Source: an uncultured Clostridia bacterium
Lineage (GTDB): Bacteria > Bacillota > Clostridia > Christensenellales > Aristaeellaceae
Direction: 5' to 3'
DNA length: 9,368 bases
Assembly: GCA_934615145.1 (NCBI GenBank)
Contig: CAKTTM010000057.1
Coordinates: 1 to 9,368, forward strand
In this document: in pieces, positions 7,308-9,368 of the stretch
Layout: the number at the start of each line of letters is the position of its first letter
Numbering within the stretch: the stretch's first letter is position 1
Translations under genes and position numbers: made by a program
The notes under the pieces: model-generated
Told to the model about the DNA's origin: nothing
The model's input: only the letters and a program-made list of their open reading frames with translations
The model's database searches: none

Positions 7308-8363
7308 CTACAGCGCATTGACCATGTTGTACATCCGGCGGTTGAAGGTGGTGCGCATCTGCAGCGCCGACTCGATGTCCATGTGGAATACCTTGCCGTT
7401 GTGCACCCCCACCACGCGGTTGCTTTCGCCGTGCTTGATCAGGTTGACCGCCACCACCCCCGCCTCAAAGGCAAAGGCGGCGTCGCGCGCCGTGGGCTGG
7501 TGGCCGCGCTGGGTATAGCCCACCACGGTGGTGCGCACCTCCACATCCTGGCACTTGCGCTCCAGCACGCGGCTTAGGAAATGCGAATCCATCTGCTGGC
7601 CGGGCAGCGCCTTGTTGTTGTCAAACTGGCTCAGATAGCCGTAGACATCAAAGGGCGCCATGGTCTTATAGGCGCCTTCGGCCACCACGATGGTGGCCCG
7701 GCGGTTGCCACGGCTGACCAGGGCGTCCAGGCGGCGGGCGATGTCGTCCACATCCCAGCCCCTGATCTCCGGCACGATGACGATCTCGCTGCCGGTGGAC
7801 TGCGCGGTGCTAAGCGCGATGTCGCCGCAGTTGCGGCCCATGACCTCCACCACCGCCGCGCGGTCGTGGCTGCGCGATGTGGCGCGGATGGCGCGCACGG
7901 CCTCCACGCAGACATTGACCGCGGTATCATAGCCCAGGCTCATCTCGCTGTAGCCCAGGTCGTTATCAATGGTGCCGGGGATGCCGACGGTGGGGATGCC
8001 TTTGTTGGCCAGGGCCCTTGCCCCCTGGAAGGAGCCATCGCCGCCGATGACCACCAGGCCCTGCACATCCAGCTCGCGCAGCAGCTTGGCACCCTTCTCC
8101 TGGTACTCGTCCAGCACGAACTCCTTGCAGCGCGCGGTGCGCAGATAGGTGCCCGGCAGGTCGGCGATGTCGAGTATCTGATCCAGGCTCAGGTGGACGA
8201 TGTCGTCCTCCAGCCGGGCCGATTTGCCGATCAGGCCGTTGAAGCCCCGCTTGATGCCAATCAGGTTCATGCCCATCAGGTTGGCGCTGCGGGCCACCGA
8301 CATCACCGCCGCGTTCATGCCTGGGCTATCGCCGCCGCTGGTCAATACCGCAATGTTTGGCAT
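7308..8363 (-). CDS. pfkA: 6-phosphofructokinase, ATP-dependent type
   Basis: It phosphorylates fructose 6-phosphate to fructose 1,6-bisphosphate, the committed step of glycolysis, in the cytoplasm. The 351-residue protein starts PNIAVLTSGGDSPGMNAA, the family N-terminus. The nucleotide motif is GGDGS with glycine at position 110, and the catalytic loop is PGTIDND with catalytic D133 and no lysine; both mark ATP rather than pyrophosphate as donor. Sugar-phosphate motifs VEVMGR (173-178) and GYTQRG (282-287) are present. It is about 30 residues longer than the Bacillus enzyme, mainly in the middle and at the C-terminus. AGGGAGG (8371-8377) lies seven bases before the ATG at 8363. An upstream ATG at 8489 would place the promoter inside the gene and is rejected. 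It lies directly after the PPi-type paralogue but has its own terminator-promoter boundary. Confidence 0.95.
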   Translation of the reverse strand: MPNIAVLTSGGDSPGMNAAVMSVARSANLMGMNLIGIKRGFNGLIGKSARLEDDIVHLSLDQILDIADLPGTYLRTARCKEFVLDEYQEKGAKLLRELDVQGLVVIGGDGSFQGARALANKGIPTVGIPGTIDNDLGYSEMSLGYDTAVNVCVEAVRAIRATSRSHDRAAVVEVMGRNCGDIALSTAQSTGSEIVIVPEIRGWDVDDIARRLDALVSRGNRRATIVVAEGAYKTMAPFDVYGYLSQFDNNKALPGQQMDSHFLSRVLERKCQDVEVRTTVVGYTQRGHQPTARDAAFAFEAGVVAVNLIKHGESNRVVGVHNGKVFHMDIESALQMRTTFNRRMYNMVNAL

Positions 8364-8421
8364 CTGTCGTCCTCCCTCTTCGCGTGGCGGCGCCCTCACA
8401 GGCCACATCCCGCCAAGGTGC

Positions 8422-8450
8422 ATTATAGCACTTTCGCCCTGCCTTGCCAA
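8422..8450 (-). promoter_or_regulatory. Consensus promoter of pfkA
   Basis: On the minus strand TTGGCA (8445-8450), 17 bases, then TATAAT (8422-8427) with an extended TGC just before it. This is one of the best promoters in the window, about 58 bases before the pfkA ATG. Confidence 0.88.
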
Positions 8451-8452
8451 CG

Positions 8453-8484
8453 AAAACACCCTGCCAGACGGGCTGACAGGGTGT
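8453..8484 (-). terminator. Intrinsic terminator of the PPi-type phosphofructokinase gene
   Basis: On the minus strand ACACCCTG (8477-8484) pairs with CAGGGTGT (8456-8463), with an inner CAG/CTG pairing and a TTTT run (8453-8456). It lies 20 bases after the stop and just upstream of the pfkA promoter, so the two genes are mostly separate transcripts. Confidence 0.85.
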
Positions 8485-8503
8485 AACAAGTGGCAGAATC
8501 TGT

Positions 8504-9368
8504 TTACTGCTTGCCGCGCATCTTGGGCGCCATGGGGGCGCGCAGGCGATGGGCCGAGGGCATATCATGCCCCAGCAGCGGCTGCAGGTAGTACTTGAAG
8601 GCGTCGGTGACATTGTTGCCGGCCAGGTTGATGAACTCATCGGGCATCAGCTTGGTCTTGGCGGCGATGTCGGCCAGGTCGCGGATCTGGTAGTCCACCG
8701 AGTAGTAGCCGGTGCGGTTGACGGTGATGGAGCCGTCGATGTTGTGCCAGATGGCAAACTGCGCCGCCTTCTCACCGACCTCGCGGGCCTCGTGCTGGTC
8801 CACCTCGCTCACACAGCCCAGGAAGCTGCGCTGGATATAGCCCAGGGTATCGCTGCGCACGCGGCTGATGCCCAGATGCGCCTTGACCAGCTTGCTCAGC
8901 TCCTCGCCCAGGGCGCCGGTGCCCGACAGCTGCACATTGCCGTGCGCGTCGCGGGTGGTCTCCATCAGGCGGGAGAGGATGGGCTCGCCATCTTCATCCT
9001 GTATGCCCTCGGACACCGCCACCACGCAGCGGCCCAGGCGGTCATAGACCTCCTTGACGTCGCTTAGGAACTGCTCCACCTTAAAGGGCCGCTCGGGCAG
9101 GTAGATCAGGTGGGGGCCGTCGTCGGGATACTTCTGCGCGATGCCGGCCGCCGCCGTCAGGAAGCCGGCGTGCCGGCCCATGACCACGCCGATGTGGACA
9201 CCGGGCAGCGCGCGGTTGTCCAGGTTCATGCCGATGAAGGCCTGGGCCACGTACTTGGCCGCCGAGGCATAGCCAGGGGTATGGTCGTTGAACATCAGGT
9301 CGTTGTCGATGGTCTTGGGGATGTGGATGGCGCGGAACTCATAGTGGCTCTTCTCCGCCTCCTGGTTG
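8504..9368 (-). CDS. Pyrophosphate-type phosphofructokinase, C-terminal part (N-terminus beyond the right edge)
   Basis: The visible 287 residues form the C-terminal two thirds of a PfkA-superfamily enzyme of the roughly 400-residue class. Near the edge the frame reads IHIPKTIDND. The lysine in PKTIDND replaces the glycine of ATP enzymes and is the diagnostic residue for pyrophosphate-dependent phosphofructokinases. DHTPGYASAAKYV and VVMGRHAGFL are also typical of that class, as is LGYIQRS for sugar-phosphate binding. The second diagnostic position (GGDD versus GGDG) lies outside the window. The reaction is reversible, interconverting fructose 6-phosphate and the 1,6-bisphosphate with pyrophosphate. 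It precedes ATP-type pfkA by 140 bases on the same strand, separated by a terminator and promoter. The protein ends MRGKQ with TAA. Confidence is high for the superfamily and good for the phosphate donor. Confidence 0.9.
   Translation of the reverse strand, partial: NQEAEKSHYEFRAIHIPKTIDNDLMFNDHTPGYASAAKYVAQAFIGMNLDNRALPGVHIGVVMGRHAGFLTAAAGIAQKYPDDGPHLIYLPERPFKVEQFLSDVKEVYDRLGRCVVAVSEGIQDEDGEPILSRLMETTRDAHGNVQLSGTGALGEELSKLVKAHLGISRVRSDTLGYIQRSFLGCVSEVDQHEAREVGEKAAQFAIWHNIDGSITVNRTGYYSVDYQIRDLADIAAKTKLMPDEFINLAGNNVTDAFKYYLQPLLGHDMPSAHRLRAPMAPKMRGKQ

Noticed and set aside
7010..7318. 103-residue N-terminal extension of the metallo-hydrolase
   Set aside because: It is the translation of repeat C, rich in arginine and proline, and it would bury a clear signal peptide in mid-protein.
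8364..8489. 42-residue N-terminal extension of pfkA
   Set aside because: It overlaps the consensus promoter and the terminator of the previous gene; the family N-terminus and a good ribosome binding site mark the ATG at 8363.

Overview
The window is chromosomal DNA from a GC-rich member of the Bacillota, probably a gut-type Clostridia lineage. This rests on three things: a perfect CIRCE operator in front of groES-groEL, strong AGGAGG-type ribosome binding sites with Bacillus-like promoters, and paired ATP- and PPi-type phosphofructokinases. It is ordinary housekeeping territory, with one family of intergenic elements that is not ordinary.

Layout, left to right. Minus strand 1-1868: a compact run mutY -> alkD-like -> aldose 1-epimerase (only its N-terminus is in the window), joining two base-excision repair glycosylases to a sugar epimerase. 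1875-2029: a divergent control region with the mutY promoter, the groESL promoter and CIRCE. Plus strand 2030-4012: groES-groEL, the HrcA-type heat-shock chaperonin operon; groEL carries an unusual C-terminal tail that runs into a hairpin. 4013-4370: repeat copy A, a terminator and a possible promoter. Plus strand 4371-4841: a UBA-like/DUF4342 membrane protein, then repeat copy B and a terminator at 5084-5117. Minus strand 5137-5742: a Mn-type superoxide dismutase. Minus strand 5831-7009: a secreted ComEC-type metallo-beta-lactamase-fold hydrolase followed by a small gene with an in-frame amber codon. 7019-7296: repeat copy C. Minus strand 7308-8363: ATP-type pfkA with its own consensus promoter. 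Minus strand from 8504 past the right edge: a PPi-type phosphofructokinase.

The main discovery candidate is the repeat family (A 4029-4192, B 4893-5068, C 7019-7296). Each copy follows the stop codon of a gene in sense orientation. Copies A and B fold into the same series of five hairpins. In several hairpins the stems differ in sequence between copies yet stay perfectly paired, while loops and tail are conserved. Copy C shares the first, fourth and fifth hairpins and the tail, but has a longer, altered middle. Such compensatory change implies selection on structure, either as RNA in 3' untranslated regions or as single-stranded DNA in a small mobile element. Arginine-rich open frames through these elements are artefacts.

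All calls come from reading the sequence and from knowledge of the families; no database search was made.
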